The notes below the pieces were generated by a model. That model saw only the letters and a list, made by a program, of their open reading frames with translations, was not told the DNA's origin and made no database searches. The position numbers were made by a program, and so were the translations under genes. Shown here one piece after another: positions 46,601 to 59,796 of a stretch of DNA of 64,000 nt. Location of the stretch: the NCBI RefSeq assembly GCF_036588685.1, contig NC_086378.1, positions 75,967,127 through 76,031,126 on the forward strand, given 5' to 3'. This DNA is from Mytilus trossulus (lineage: Eukaryota > Mollusca > Bivalvia > Mytilida > Mytilidae). How positions within the stretch are numbered: the stretch's first letter is position 1; each line of letters opens with the position of its first letter.

Positions 46601-48672
46601 ATTAAGATATTTTACTAAGTGTGTTTTGACATGTAACATTGTGCCAATCACGCAAAAAATACTATATCACAAATCATTACTAATGTATAAGGCAAAACAT
46701 GGCTTAGCCCCAAAATATATGTCCAGTCTTATTGTATAAGCTTCTGCAAACCAAAAATATAATACAAGATTTTCATCCTCTGATGATTTTATTATTCCAA
46801 AACCAAAACACACAGTTGTTTAAGTCTAGTTTTTCGTACACTGGACCAAAAGTGTGGAATGCTCTTCCTAATTCAATAAAGAAATCAAATACAGTATCTG
46901 AATTTAAACATAAATACAAATCTATGTACTTTTAACATTACAATCATATTTGTACTGTAATGCCATATCATAATTGTTTATTGTATTTTAAATTGTATAT
47001 AATTTTTATTTATCATTATTACTGATGAATTGTTTATTTCTAATGTAATTATTATTGTATTAAGAGAGCCTTATTGAAAATTGGTGTAATCCAAATAAGT
47101 TACTCTCTCTAAATAAAGATATTATTATTATTATTATTATTATTAAAGCACGACCTTGAGGTAAACATAGAAATTCCATCAAGATAGAAGATTATTAGAG
47201 CAGTAAAGAGTCTTAAAAACAATAAAGCCCCGGGAAACGATAAACTACCAGCAGAACTATTTAAATCAGATCCAACCTTAACAGCACATATTCTTCATAC
47301 ACCATTCAAAAAGATTTGGCAAAATATCAAGATACCTAAAACTGGTCAGAAGGTAACATAATAAGACTGGCTAAGGAAGGCGAGCTCACAAACTGCCATA
47401 ACTGGAGAGGAATCACCTTATTACATATCCCAAGTAAAATTTTCACCAAAATATTAATAGACAGAATTAAAACAGCAATTGATAACAAACTCAGAAAAGA
47501 ACAGGCAGGCTTTAGAAAAGGAAAGAGTTGTTGTGACCACACATTTGTGCTACGAAACATCATTGAAAAGTGCACAGAATGGCAGAGACAATTAATAATC
47601 AACTTTATAGACTTTGAAAAAGCCTTTGACAGCATACACAGAGAAAGCTTATGGAAGATTTTACGATGCTATGGAATCCCAGCAAAAATAGTACAACTTA
47701 TCAAAATGTTCTATACAGAATTCAGATGAACTGTGGGAACTTCATCAGACATCATGTGTTATGTCTTCCCTTCTATTCATTATAGTTGTCGATTGGGTAA
47801 TGAATTCCACCATCAGTAACAGCAACAACACAGGCATTATGTGGACTCTTTTTAACTACCTAGAAGATCTGGACTATGCAGATGATCTGGCCTTATTGTC
47901 GCATCTAGAACACACATGCAAGACAAAACCACTAAGTTACAAAAGAATGCAAGTTTGATTGGATTAAATACCAACATCAAGAAATCAGAAGTCATGGCTC
48001 TTAACACCACAGAGCCTTCTTTAATAGGTTTAAATGGGACACCCCTAGACTGCAATTCATCTTTCACCTACTTGGGCAGCATAGTAACATCTGAAGGAGG
48101 AGCAAACAAGACATCAGAGCCAGAATAGGAAAAGCAAGAACTGCATTTTTAAAACTAAGACACATCTGGAAGACAAGCAACATCAGTAAGAACACCATAA
48201 TTAGATTATATAACAGTTGTGTACTAGCAGTGCTACTATATGGGACGGAATGCTGGAGAATGACAGAAAAAGACATCAACAAGCTCTCCAGTTTTCACAA
48301 CGGTTGCCTTAGAAAGATATTAAGGATATTCTGGCCACGTAAGATAAAAAACAAATACCTCCTTGAAACAACAGGATCCAACAACATGGAGACTTTATTG
48401 AAGCAGAAAAGATGGTGATGGATTGGCCATGTTCTTAGAAGACCAGCAGAGGACTTGACCAGAGTAGCCCTAAGATGGACACCTGAGGGGAAAAGGAAGA
48501 AAGGACACCCCAAAAACAACTTGGAGAAGAACAATTGAAGCTGAAATGAAAGAACATGGAATCAGCTGGGGGTGTAATAGAAAAGAAAGCACAGAACAGA
48601 GATGAGTGGAAAGAACTAGTCCGTGCCCTATGTGCCCACGGGCATAATAAGGACTAGGTAGGTAGGTAGGTA
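43620..48672 (+). mobile_element. Dead LINE (EEP endonuclease + reverse transcriptase), interrupted
   Basis: The endonuclease part runs 44270-45660: NVRTMYEAGKQAQVI, LGISECRWTGFG, GGVAIILNKSAS, IIMGDFNAKVG, NQIDHIAINGKWRRS, GADVGSDLHLV. The frame has TGA at 44292 (where relatives I know have W in GTWNVRTM) and TAA at 44505, then is open to the second LINE. It resumes at 47148: AVKSLKNNKAPGNDKLPAEL, LRKEQAGFRKGKSCCDHTF, INFIDFEKAFDSIHRESLW, DYADDLALLSH (YADD at 47875-47886), YLGSIVTSEGG, LLYGTECWRMTEKD and a final [17 protein letters not shown] region, with several stops and frameshifts. It ends in a GGTA microsatellite. The type is close to RTE-like or CFDP2-type LINEs; the clade is uncertain. 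The 5' boundary is approximate. Confidence 0.8.
45660..47146. mobile_element. Second LINE inserted into the first, with inverted 5' segment
   Basis: 45660-46651 reads on the minus strand as reverse transcriptase of a CR1/Jockey-like LINE: FRANHSCQTALTALIDKWL, VFLDQAKPFDLLNHELL, KTGVPQGSVLGPVLFLIFIN, LFADDSTISVI (FADD at 46195-46206), and then LDYCCSIWGN and LQKRAARIILDE in a shifted frame. 46670-46935 reads on the plus strand as the 3' end of the same kind of protein: YHKSLLMYKAKHGLAPKYM-like pieces, SFSYTGPKVWNALPNSIKKS and FKHKYKSMYF, then a 3' UTR and an ATT-repeat tail to 47145. Inverted 5' half plus direct 3' half with tail is the hallmark of twin priming. Confidence 0.8.
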
Positions 48673-49261
48673 TATTTGGTTTCAAGTTTCATAAGATTAA
48701 TCTTATAAACTAAATGTAACAGGTTTTCTATGATTCGTTTATCATAAACTCATTACGATACTAAACAACATTGGCTACAAAACATGAAGTGTTTTACTCA
48801 ACTAGCTGTAACAACGTTAAGAAGATTTTTTTTTCGAAAAATCTAATTTGAATTCCTCACCCTAAATTGTTTCTGTACTGACTCAGAATTCATTCAGATC
48901 TTTAATTTCAACTTAAGATATTCACAGTCATTAATGATCCATCATTTAGCAAGTGATGGCGTCTCATTTTTCCAAGTGAACCTGACCTAAAGAAATCTAC
49001 TGAAACTAGAAGAACTACGTCATATCTAAATATCAAAATATATGCAGTTACTTCCTGTTTTTTTGTTCAATAGTGAATTATCAGTTTTAAACACCAGTAA
49101 ATACATTTTAATTGCGTACTTGAAAGTTGTCCTTTTACCTTGACTCTTGAAGTCAACAGGGTATAAAGTGTTTGCTAAATATTTCTCAACTAATAAACCA
49201 GTCTGAGATTATTACTTCATCACAACAAATCAAGGTTTGCTTACGATTTTTCCTTGATAAA
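48673..49261. other. Gap between LINE and candidate secreted-protein exon
   Basis: No repeat or exon recognised. Any promoter of the exon at 49262 would be here. TATAAAG occurs at 49162, about 100 bp before the ATG. Confidence 0.3.
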
Positions 49262-49421
49262 ATGTTTGAATATATATTGCAAATATTCATAGGAATACTT
49301 GTGATGCCTGGATTTGAAACTAAATCAATCCAAAATAAAACTGATGAAGAGGATTCTCTAATTGGTGTCATAGCTAAGCTAGAGAATAAAATTGATAATT
49401 TGACACGAATTGTAAATGAAG
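49262..49421 (+). CDS. Candidate first exon of a secreted coiled-coil protein
   Basis: The ATG opens MFEYILQIFIGILVMPGFET, a likely signal peptide. Then come KSIQNKTDEEDSLIGVIAK and LENKIDNLTRIVNE, an amphipathic heptad-like segment with two N-glycosylation sequons (NKT, NLT). The exon ends at AATGAAG|GTAGGT, a good donor, leaving phase 1. Signal peptide plus short coiled coil in exon 1 is common in bivalve C1q-domain and fibrinogen-related lectins, but no such domain exon was found downstream in the window. An upstream in-frame ATG (49172) would put a poor leader before the hydrophobic core, so I prefer 49262. Partial and unproven. Confidence 0.4.
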
Positions 49422-49513
49422 GTAGGTTGTATTGCTTACGATTGCTATTAGGAGATATCCAATTATAATGCTTATCAAAGACAAAACATAATTTTGATAA
49501 CTATGATAACTAC

Positions 49514-49745
49514 ACAGGTAAAATAGCTACGGATGTTTTACGTCCGTAAAAAATCTGTAATACGTCCGTATTATACGGCACGTCTACGGACGAATAGTAC
49601 CACAGACGTAAAACGTCCGTTGATTTTCATCCGTAAAACGTCTGTTAAACGTCCGTAATACGGATATTTAGTACCACGGCCGTAATACGGACGTTTAGTA
49701 CCACGACCGTAATACGGATGTTTTGTACCACGGACGTATACCGTC
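49514..49745 (+). repeat. Palindromic ACGTCCGTAATACGGACGT array, copy 1
   Basis: It starts CACAGGTAAAATAGCTACGG and then has many overlapping CGTCCGTAATACGGACG palindromes with TAGTACCACGG spacers. It ends near CCACGGACGTATACCG. A second copy, with the same terminal sequence in opposite orientation, is at 62300-62535. It is strongly CpG-containing against an AT-rich background. Confidence 0.8.
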
Positions 49746-50879
49746 TATTATTATTATGCATTATAATATATTATATATTAAGTATATAATACACTTATTG
49801 TAGAATATATAACACACTTATTATAGTATATAGTATAGTTTGATTTGTATGTAACAGTTGCATTGTATTGCTGAGACTTTTGATGGAACTGTCGATGACA
49901 AAATGCTTTTCTTTATTTTAAGGTGATGATACTTTTTATCTACATTTCCTTATATAGTATCCTAGTGTTCTATCTACAATTTGTTTCTGGTGCAATACAA
50001 ATACAAGGATTTTGACATAGAACTTTCTGTCATACAGTACGCCACTTGTTGTTTAACAAGTTGAATATTGATGATAACTCTGATTTAAAATCTTTTTAAA
50101 CATTCTACATGATTATGAATATTCAAGAGTAAATCAACAATAATCAGAAGTATTTCAGTGCTGGTCTTTGGTTCATACTTTGCTTTCATGTATTAACTTG
50201 ATAAAATAAGGCTCTTAGTTTCTCAATTTGTCATGTCCAAACCTTTTCACAAAACACTTTATAGTTGGGTTTTTTCATTGTTGGAGGACATATGGTGACC
50301 TATAATTGCTCACATCATGTGAACTCGGTTTGATATTTTTCTCATTGGCAATTCAACCAAATTTCCTTACTTTTATAGGATCTTTTTTAAATTATGTATC
50401 ACGAGTAATTGATCTCCAGAGTATAAATTGAGAATACTGAAATGTTTCCTTTTTACAGTTTTGAATGTATCCTTTTTCTTCAAACTTTCTTAAAACAAAC
50501 ATCAATCTTCTTCAAAGTTCAAAATTTTATTTCCAAGGATTTGTATTCACATTCTAATTTCTTTACTTTCCAAGTCTATGAATGTCAAAATAAATGTCTT
50601 CTTTGTAAATTTAAATGTTCTATTTTTTGTAAAACTCCCAAGTTTGTGAGGTCTTCCATGTCCTGTATTCATGGTACATGTATTGGTTATTCTTCACCAT
50701 ATTCACTGTGGATGGTATCTGAAATTAAATATTCATAAAAAATTACAAAATCTAACTTCCATGAAGTAATGTTATAATAATTAATAGTGTAATACACTTA
50801 AGAGGTCCCAAACAGCCTACAACATATATGCCTATTGCAAAATGTTAGTTTAGCATGTTAAAATAAGTTGTTTTGCCAA
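49746..50879. other. No gene recognised; short repeat traces
   Basis: AT-rich, with TATATTATATATTAAGTATA runs at 49760-49850. A fragment, GGAGGACATATGGTGACCTA TAATTGCTCA (50284-50313), resembles 61685-61715. The ORF 50442-50738 has no recognisable motif. Confidence 0.4.
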
Positions 50880-52795
50880 GTGCAGAGATAGGAGTGCTGA
50901 GGTCAAACCCTGAACAGTTGGGGAAAAAATGGACAAAATATTAGCACTTGATACAGGTCAGAATTTTGATTGTAACTAAATATTTGACAAATAATAGGTT
51001 TCTCTGACAAAGAATAAATATGATAAATGGAGTCAAAGAACTTTAATTAGATATCTGATTTGAATTTATATCCATTTTTTTGCTTTTGTGCACTACACTA
51101 TGCTGTTGCAAATTGACTTCCCCCCTAATAATATTGGAACATTTTTTTTTTAATTTTATTTTCAATATCGTACGATGATGTGATTTTTGGGGGTTGTGTA
51201 AAAACTGCTGTCATCTCCATCTTTATTGTACTTTTTGTTGTAAGGTTGCTGTCAAACTAATGTAAGCCTTTCCTTTTAAGAAATCTTAAAAGAAAGTTGT
51301 GTGTGTACTCACTGTCTCATATACCAATGTGCAGAAACAGTATCAATAGATTACTCAAACAATGGGCAAATGATGGAGGAATTATGATTAAACTACCATA
51401 ACCCTAACTAGGAAGAGCTTTTATTAAATACAAGCTGTAGGTTGAACAAGTATTTACAAAATTGTGAAAGCATGTTAAGCATACATCTCATAGGTAACCT
51501 GTGCCTCAACAAGACCCAAGAGTGCACATGCTGACCATGTATTTTATGTTTAAAATCTTTAAAATAAAGGTAAAGTTACTAAAAGTATTACAAAAATGCT
51601 TGTTATCACTGAATGGTAAAGATTGTTTTAATTTATCAGTTGGTAGTAAAAAGTGAATATACATTGTATATTGTATAAAACAAAGATTTAAGTTGATTCA
51701 ACTACTATTCTGGACGAAGAAAGATAACACCAATTAAAAAATGCCTTGCTATTGCACAATATTGTGCAATTAGATATTTCTTGCTTACTATTCTGGACAA
51801 AGAAAGATTACTCAAATTTAAAAAAAAAATTGCTATTGCACAATATTGTGCAATTAGATATTTCTTGCTATTGTGCAATACTGTGCAATTGAAAAGACTT
51901 GCAGTATTGTGCAATAGAAGATTTCTTGATATTGCACAATACTGTGCAATGGAAAATTTCTTGCTATTGCACAATACTTCATATTATAATTTTAGATCCT
52001 GATTTGGACCAACTTGAAAACTGGGCCTATAATCAAAAATCAAAGTACATGTTTGGATTCAGCATATCAAAGAACCCCAAGAATCCAATTTTTGTTAAAA
52101 TCAATTTTGGACCCTTTAGACTTTAATGTAGACCAATTTAAAAACGGGATCAAAAATTACGAATCTACATACACAGTTAGATTCGGCATATCAAAGAATC
52201 CCAATTATTCAATTTTTATGAAATCAAACAAAGTTTAATTTTGGACCCTTTGGGCCCCTTACACCTAAACTGTTATGTCCAAAACTCCAAAAAATCAATA
52301 CATGTACCAACCTTCCTTTTATGGTCATAAACCTTGGGTTTAAATTTCATAGATTTCTATTCACTTATACTAAAGTTATGGTGCGAAAACCAAGAAAAAT
52401 GCTTATTTGGACCCCTTTTTGGCCCCTAATTCCTAAACTGTTAGAACCAAAACTCCCAAAATCAATCCCAACCTTTCTTTTGTGGTTTAAAACCTTGTGT
52501 CAAAATTTCATAGATTTCTATTTACTTTTACTAAAGTTACTGTGCAAAAAACAAGAAAATGCAAATTGGGCCCTTTTTGGCCCCTAATTCCTAAAATATT
52601 GGGATAAAAACTCCCAAAATCAATCCCAACCTTCCTTTTGTGGTCATAAACCTTGTGTTAAAATTTCATAGATTTCTATTCACTTTTACTAAAGTTAGAG
52701 TGCGAAAACTAAAAGTATTTGGACGACATCAACGCCAACGTGATAGCAATATACGACGAAAATTTTTTAAATTTTGCGGTCGTATAAAAACTGAC
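50880..52795 (-). mobile_element. Helentron-like element, reverse copy
   Basis: The left end on the minus strand is TTTTTATACGACCGCAAAAT (from 52795), with TATTGCTATCACGTTGGCGT next, as at 12703. Then come the 120-bp units (52240-52690), 130-bp units (51990-52240), the palindromic array (51740-51985) and the single-copy block ending TTGATTCAACTACTATTCTG (51690-51715), which has no MITE. Traces of the 3' part (CCCTGAACAGTTGGGG at 50906) mark the degraded right end. Confidence 0.75.
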
Positions 52796-54129
52796 GAAAA
52801 AGGTTTAATGACTTCAAGGCCAGATCTTCTACCTTCTAAAATATAAAACTTTATACAAATCGTTAACATCACCGCCAAGAATAGAAATACTTATGGCTAT
52901 GTTTTGACAAAAAATGAAAGTGTGAAATAGCATTATATTATATCATGTATATATATAATAATGTCCATTGGTCTTTTAAATGACACATTGAGGATCATAC
53001 CTCATCTCTTTATATTTAGACAATTTACGTATAGTGTCTTGAAATATGAAATTTATTTGTATGAGGCTTAGAAACATTTTCCCGTTTTGTGCCGAATAAA
53101 AATAAATTTCATATATCAACACACTATACCTACAATGACCTATATTCATGATATTGTTTTTCTACTGAAATCGAAGAAAAAAAATGAAAAAATGAAAAAA
53201 TGAAAAAAATATATAACAAAAATTGTAGAAAAAAGTGTTTGGTATTTCTCTCTTGGGGTACCATTTTGGGGTATTTCCCTATGAATCCAGGCAGTAAGAC
53301 ATTGACATATTAAGGAATTAGAAAGGGAAAATGAACTTATTAATAACATTTGATATACATGGTATATAAATATCCAATGTGAAGACATAAAAGTTTAAAT
53401 TGATAAAAGTTTGACAATTGTTACTTTACGTTGTCATGGTCGTGACGTAGGTCCGGAAAGGAGGCGGGGCTTATAGCTTAGTTGAGGTCATTGACGTATA
53501 AAGCTAACGTTTATACGTATAGCTTTATCTGTATAGTAAAATAGCTGATTGCAGTGTAATTATTGGTTGAGTCTGGTTCATTGAAAAAGCGCGAAGGCTT
53601 TATCCATTTACATAATCTAATTCAATAAATTGCTATATGTTTGCAAATTTATTCTGTTAATTAATGCAAAATCATTAATTGGTTGATTTTTTTCCTTATT
53701 TTAACTTCCAGTGGCAAATATTTTAAAGTTTTCTAAATGATTACAACGTTAACTTATCAATACGTCTGACTAGGAAAGTTTGTAATTTAAATGCTATGAT
53801 AGTCTGAATTTCTGACATCTCAAGTGTGTGTGTATGGAGCAGTAGGAGGGGAGCAGAGTAAGGCTTGATGCATGCATTGAATCAGAAAGTATTTTGGGGT
53901 AGATAACATCAAAGTATCTAAATTAACTGCAATTCTACAGATGAACTTACTTTGATATCAGTTCTGTTTTGCAGGACTTTTACACCTACATGACATACAT
54001 CCTTTCCTTTCATTTGGTAACAAGCTAAAATTGTATATATATATATAAATTAATCAAGAAGTCCAGACAAAAACTACATGTAGTATGGACCGATGCTCTG
54101 ACTTAATTTCAGAGAGATCCATACACTTA
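52796..54129. other. No gene recognised; one GC-richer block
   Basis: 53430-53600 contains GTCGTGACGTAGGTCCGGAA, GGAGGCGGGGCTTATAG, repeated TATACGTATAGC-like motifs and ATTGGTTGAG. It could be a promoter or a mobile-element edge, but no matching first exon follows. Confidence 0.3.
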
Positions 54130-54716
54130 AACACAAGTAATTGTCATGATTGTTTGGAAACTAGAAACATGCTTCTTTTTGCCTCTTTTTTGAACCCTAA
54201 TTCCTACATATTATAGGCAATAAATCAAATCTTAATCCCAGCCTCCCCTTTGTTATATGGTACATTGTGGTACAATTTCAGAGAGATTCATACAATTACA
54301 CATAAGTTATTGTCTTGAAACTAGAGAAATGCTTGTTTTGACCCCTTTTTGGCCCTCAATTCCTAAACTTTGGCCCCATAACCCCTTAAATGAGTCCAAA
54401 CCTTCTACTTGTGGTTTTAAACATTGCGGTATGATTTCAGAGCAATTGATATACTTCTTCATAAGTAATTATACTGAAAGTAGAAAATGCTTAATTTGGC
54501 CCCTTTTGAGCCCCTAATTCCTAATCGGTTGGGACCATCATCCCCAAAATCAATCCCAACCTTCCTTTTGTGGTATTGAACCTTCTGAAAAAGTTTCATG
54601 AAGATCCTTAAACTAAAGTTATTATCCGTAAACCTGTGTGTCTTCAGACGATGATGACACAGATGACATCATACCATTATATGATCCCAAAAATATTTTG
54701 GGGTCGTATAAATAAG
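54130..54716 (-). mobile_element. Diverged relative of the Helentron-like element (left end)
   Basis: On the minus strand the end reads ATTTATACGACCCCAAAATA and is followed by units containing AAAGGAAGGTTGGGATTGAT and GGGGCCAAAAAGG, parallel to 12703-13260. The first 90 bases differ from the main family, so this is a subfamily. Confidence 0.6.
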
Positions 54717-56379
54717 TACTGTAGAACTTAATTTTCAATTACAAATCAAGTACTGTAAAATAAAGGAACTTAATATTATGATAATTTTAAAGTAACAAAA
54801 TGGTACTAAATATTTCCAGTACTATATATTTTTGGTTTAGATATAGTACGTACCAATACAAAAGTAGCTGTGTAACCAATTTCAAGTTCTTTGACTACAT
54901 TTATTCAGAAACCTATAATATGTCAAATATTTATTTACAATCCAAATTCAGACCTGTATCAAGAAATTAGAAAACTTGTCAACATTGAAGTTAAGCACTA
55001 AGGAGAATTATTGCATAGAAATATAATATTTCCAACAGAAAGTAACCAATACATGTAGTTAGCGTGCAATAAATTCTAATATTTCACTGACCCAGGGCAA
55101 TAAATCTCCAAAATTATTGCATGAATATTGGGAAATATTGTCCCTTGTGAACATAAATCATTTTTTTTTGCACTTGCAAGCTCGTGCAATATAAAATTCT
55201 AATCAGGACAATTTTCATGCAAATCCTGCAATTCATGCAATAACCCTATTTTATTATTACAATTGCACAATATTAATTACTTTACCATAACTTTTTTCTT
55301 GCTTTCCTTAAACTGACCTCATCATCAATCTCAACAAATTGTTTATGGTTTTGTAAAAAAAATAATTTCTCACTTCTTAACTGTTAATTAACATGGATAA
55401 TTTTTAAACTTGCCCACAACAAGAATCAAAACTTGGAACTCTATGACTTAAAATTTTAAAACAAATCTTGGAAACTACATGTACATGATTTACCGCACTT
55501 GAAAAGAGAACAAAATTTATATCAAATAAAGTCGTCATTTTTAATATAGACATACCTCTCCTCACAAAATTATTCATTGACTACTGCTCCTCTGTGCTCA
55601 TATGCACATAAATCAATTCGATAATCTATGAATCCACTATATAATCTAGACAGCAATGACCCAAATGAATTCTGTCCTGTTGATTAGCTTCTCATACTTC
55701 TCAAAGTACTTGTACTTGTACATCCATTGAAAATGCTAAAAGAAATAATGTTTAATGAAATAAAGACTTTATAATATCTGCCAAAATTGCATTTAATATT
55801 TGATCTAGCAAAATTGGCTGATATTAGTTTTGATCTTTTAAGCTAGACCAACAAACTTTCCCTGAAAAAAATGATAGATCTTCTTAACCTGGTGAACATT
55901 TTAACCTCAGGTCAGATTTGCTCTGAATGCAATTGTTTCAGTGATACATGTATTTATATAAGCCAACCAGATGCTCCGCAGGGTAAGCTTTATACAACCG
56001 CAGAGGTTGAAACCTGAATGGCTAGGGCAAGTATGGACACACCATTCAAGCTGGATTCAGCTCTAAATTTGGATTGTGACTAAATAGTTGACGACACAGC
56101 ATACAATGTAGGTTTCTGAAACAGAATGAATGTGGTCTAATGAACTTAATAAAAAAATGTGCCTTTGAGCAATTCACTATGCTGTTGAATATTATAATCC
56201 TCTTAAAAAAATGTTTGAAGAAATTTTCTTTTTATTTATGAAATCTGAAATGAGAAAAATTGACCCGCCCCCAATTTATAAAGGATGTGGGTTTGACACC
56301 ACAAACTACTAGTCTAGCCCCACCACAACCTTTTGAATGGGTCTGTCGGATGTTCAGAAGCCTTTTAGTGTAATTCAGT

Positions 56380-56645
56380 GGTTCCATTTGTCTTTCGTTG
56401 CTGTTTATCATATTTTGATTTTTTGTTCTGCATTTTTTATATTTTGCATTGTATAAATCATGATCAGTCTTTTAGTTTGTATCAATTGTTTGAATTGATT
56501 AACAAATTTGTGATTCTCAAATAGGGTCTTTTAAACCTGAATATGCAGTATTGGTTCATTGTTGAAGGATGTAAAGTGACCTATTGTTGTTAACAGTTAA
56601 CTTCAGTGTCAACTGATATCTGGTGGAGAGTTTTCTTTTCTTGTT
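56380..56645 (+). repeat. Fragment of the GTAATTCAGTGGTT dispersed repeat
   Basis: GTAATTCAGTGGTTCC, TTTGTCTTTCGTTGCTG and GTGACCTATTGTTGTTAACA follow the same order as the copy at 61515-61780. Confidence 0.55.
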
Positions 56646-56724
56646 AAACAATATTTTATTTTGAAAATACTTACGTAATTAAAATATTATTATCATTACA
56701 ATATGACAGATTTAATAGGAGTGG

Positions 56725-57115
56725 AACAAGAGCCTCTCAAGAGCCTGAATCGCTCACCTTAATTTTTTTGGTTAAATCTCTCATTAATGATTATTTTGGC
56801 TTTACAATTTATTTAAATGTTCTTTGAATCATCTTATTTTCTTCAAAAGCAAAAAAAATCATTTCTCCTATGTTCTATTTTAGCCATAAGAGCTATGTTT
56901 CTTGACATACAAGGAAATGAAATATAAAATTTATACTAGATGCTCTACAACTTTTAGCAATGGCGACCATGTTTGTTGAACATTCAGTTAAAGTTTAGAA
57001 GTATTTGGCTTAGTAGTTTCAGAGGAGAAGATTCTTGAAATAGTTTACAACGACGACAGACGACGACGGACGCCAAGTGATGGCATAAGCTCATGTAAGT
57101 GCCAGGTGAGCTAAA
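56725..57115 (-). repeat. Short reverse copy of the AGGTGAGC repeat
   Basis: The plus strand starts ACAAGAGCCTCTCAAGAGCC TGAATCGCTCACC and ends GACGGACGCCAAGTGATGGC, then GTGCCAGGTGAGCTAAAA. It has the same termini as 10260-11732 with most of the interior missing. Confidence 0.75.
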
Positions 57116-58085
57116 AAAGTGAATTTACACTTTTAAAAATTCTTCTTTTTTCTCATTCACTATCACCACATTTTTGTATTTTTATATAAACATTACGTAC
57201 ATGTAAAGCAGACCTTTCACCTTCTCAAGGAGTCCACTTCCTATGTACATTGTACAAGTCTGAAGAGGGCCCAAACAGCATGATTTCGAGTCAGCTAAAA
57301 AAAAGTCCAAATAGATAACATTGGATTATGATACAGTAAATAAATACATAAATTACATAATAATTTAATAATAAATATGAATCTCCAATCATGGTTTAAT
57401 AAATAACACATCATTTTAAATCAATAGATATCATTCATGTATATATATTAAATTTGTATTTTTTATTTTTGTATCAGTGTTTTCTAATTTCTGGGTAGTA
57501 TATAGGTGTCCAAATAAGTGTGACGTCTTGAAAGACTATTATTTTTTTCTGTGACGCTTTTAATAGATTAGGCATATTGAAGAACCCCAATTTTTGTTGA
57601 AATCAAACAAAGTTTATTTTTTTACACTTTGGACCTTAATGTAGACCAATTTGAAAACATGACAATACTGTGCAATTGAATATTTCTTGCTATTGCGCAA
57701 TACTGTGCAATTGAAAATTTCTTGCTATTTTTTAATTTAGTGTAACTAGATATTTCTTATTATTGCGCAATACTGTGCAATTGAAGATTTCTTGATATTG
57801 CGCACTACTGTGCAATTGAAAATTTCTTGCTATTGCACAATATGCAAGGACCAAAAATTAAGAATCTGTATACACGGTTAGATTTGGTATATATCAAAGA
57901 ACACTAATAATTCATTTTTTAAATGAAATCAAACAAAGTTTAATTTTGGACCCTTTTGGCCCCTAATTAATTGGGAACAAAACTCTCAAAATCAATCCAA
58001 ATCTTCCTTTTGTGGTCATAAACCTTTTTTATAAATTTCATAGATTTCTATTAACTTATACTAAAGTTTATTTTGTGCAAACACC

Positions 58086-59796
58086 AAGGAGACACTCCGA
58101 GATATACAAGGAGCATGACGCGTTTATTGCCAATTCTTCAGCCGATTGCAAAATTATTACGATTGACATGCTTTGGTAGGATTGCTACGGATGATTCGGA
58201 CAACAAAAGTAGGCATGTTATACACCATTGTATAGATAAATCAATTTAGATTTACGATATAACAAGCTTTAGAGGGGTTGACAGCCTATAAAGCGGCATA
58301 TAACGGAACTTCGTCACCACCTAACATTTTTCTAAAATACAAGTTAAGTACCTTGTGTTATAATCGGGTATATAGGAAAAAAAATTCTGAGACAAGTGCC
58401 TGTGCCTATTAAAGAAGAATTATAAGAGCTACGTTTCCGCAGCTATGTCAGCTGACTTTGACTGATTTTCGGGTTTGCATGCGATGAAATTTATAAAGTC
58501 AAATGTTTTTTTCGTGAATAGTACACCACTAGCATCTTCTTAAATATGTGCATGATAATATTTACCTTTCGTTGTGCTTTCCAAGTACAAAATAGTGGGT
58601 ATGACCCGGTATGTATTACATCAAAAAGAAACACAACTTTCTTGTTTGTGTGCGTTTCGTTTACCGCCTTCTTCCAGTTAAATGGTTAATCGACAAGCAA
58701 TCCATTTCAATTTATCTGTTTACAATAACTTTTTGACCCAACAGTTTTGAAAAACAAGAGGTCCTCGTATTATCTATCGGACTACTATATTTCTTTCCAT
58801 CAGCAGACGAGCGTCCATGGATGAGTTGCGTCATAGTGTAAACACGGCAACGGTGATATTTCCGGGTTTTCGTATTCCACTTGCCAAGTTTTCATACATA
58901 TATTTACGATCATTTACGATCAATATTTTTTACACATGGAAATAAGTATTTCACACACTTCAGGAGACAACATGTCAAGAAGAACTTGCAACAGTCAAAT
59001 CGAAATATATTTTTAGCACATGCTATTCATATCAGTAATGAGTTAAGTAAGACATGACAATAATTTGGTGAGCTTCATAATCCAAATATTTCAGTCATTA
59101 TACATGACAAACATGTATTTCACTCACTTTGATCACTAAATTAACAAGTTTTGTTTTAATCAGCTTAGTAGTTTGAGAGAAATTAAGTATAAATTAAAGC
59201 GAAATTTAGAGCGATTTTTGCAAAATTTTGTCAAACTTGAAACCAAAGCATGCCGTATCATGAAAGAATATAGTGTAGAGTACTGATAAATTCTCCAATA
59301 AATGATTATTATATTCATCTTAGAATCTGCATACAAACAGTTGAATATTGAATACAAAATGATTTTTTATATGATGAACACCACTAAAGTAACTTTTTGT
59401 TTTCATTACAAGATCTCTTTGGGCCACGGTCCTTTATAAATACCTCTAACTCCTGCAATTTTTGTACTTTTAGGCTAATAAATCAAACTTTTGAGGCTAC
59501 ATGTTCACTTATCATTCATTTAAGTGCAATTGAAAGTTTACCAATCGGACATACCTTCTTTTGTAATCATGATTTTTAGGAAACATCGAAGTTTTTTTTC
59601 TTCTGTCTCCTTGATTTACTCTATATACAATTAAGGTTTTACAACAAATATTTGAATAGCCAGTGCTACATTATCACCCTAATAGATCCTTGAAATTGCT
59701 AAATTTTGGACTTGATCATCAATTGTTCAAAAGTTAAACAATATATTTTTTATAATTCTCCTCCTATATTCAACAGAAAGCTCACCAGATCTTGTG
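58086..59796. other. No gene or repeat recognised
   Basis: 58090-58900 is less AT-rich (GGAGCATGACGCGTTTATTG, GATTGCTACGGATGATTCGG) and could contain a regulatory region or an unassigned element. No exon with matching splice phases was found. Confidence 0.3.

Larger units (their letters stand above)
55975..58085 (-). mobile_element. Helentron-like element, reverse copy broken by other repeats
   Basis: The right end is at 55977 (reverse complement ends CCTGCGGAGCATCTGG). The 3' part runs to about 56290. Repeat sequences intervene at 56380-57540, then the 130-bp unit, the palindromic array (57660-57845) and 120-bp units (57900-58080) follow. The left TATACGACC end is missing. Confidence 0.65.

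Noticed and set aside
46732..46935. Independent small gene ending SFSYTGPKVWNALPNSIKKS
   Set aside because: This is the 3' end of a LINE reverse-transcriptase protein, part of the inverted insertion.
53430..53600. Possible promoter with GGCGGGGC and ATTGG
   Set aside because: No first exon could be linked to it, so I list it only as a compositional block.
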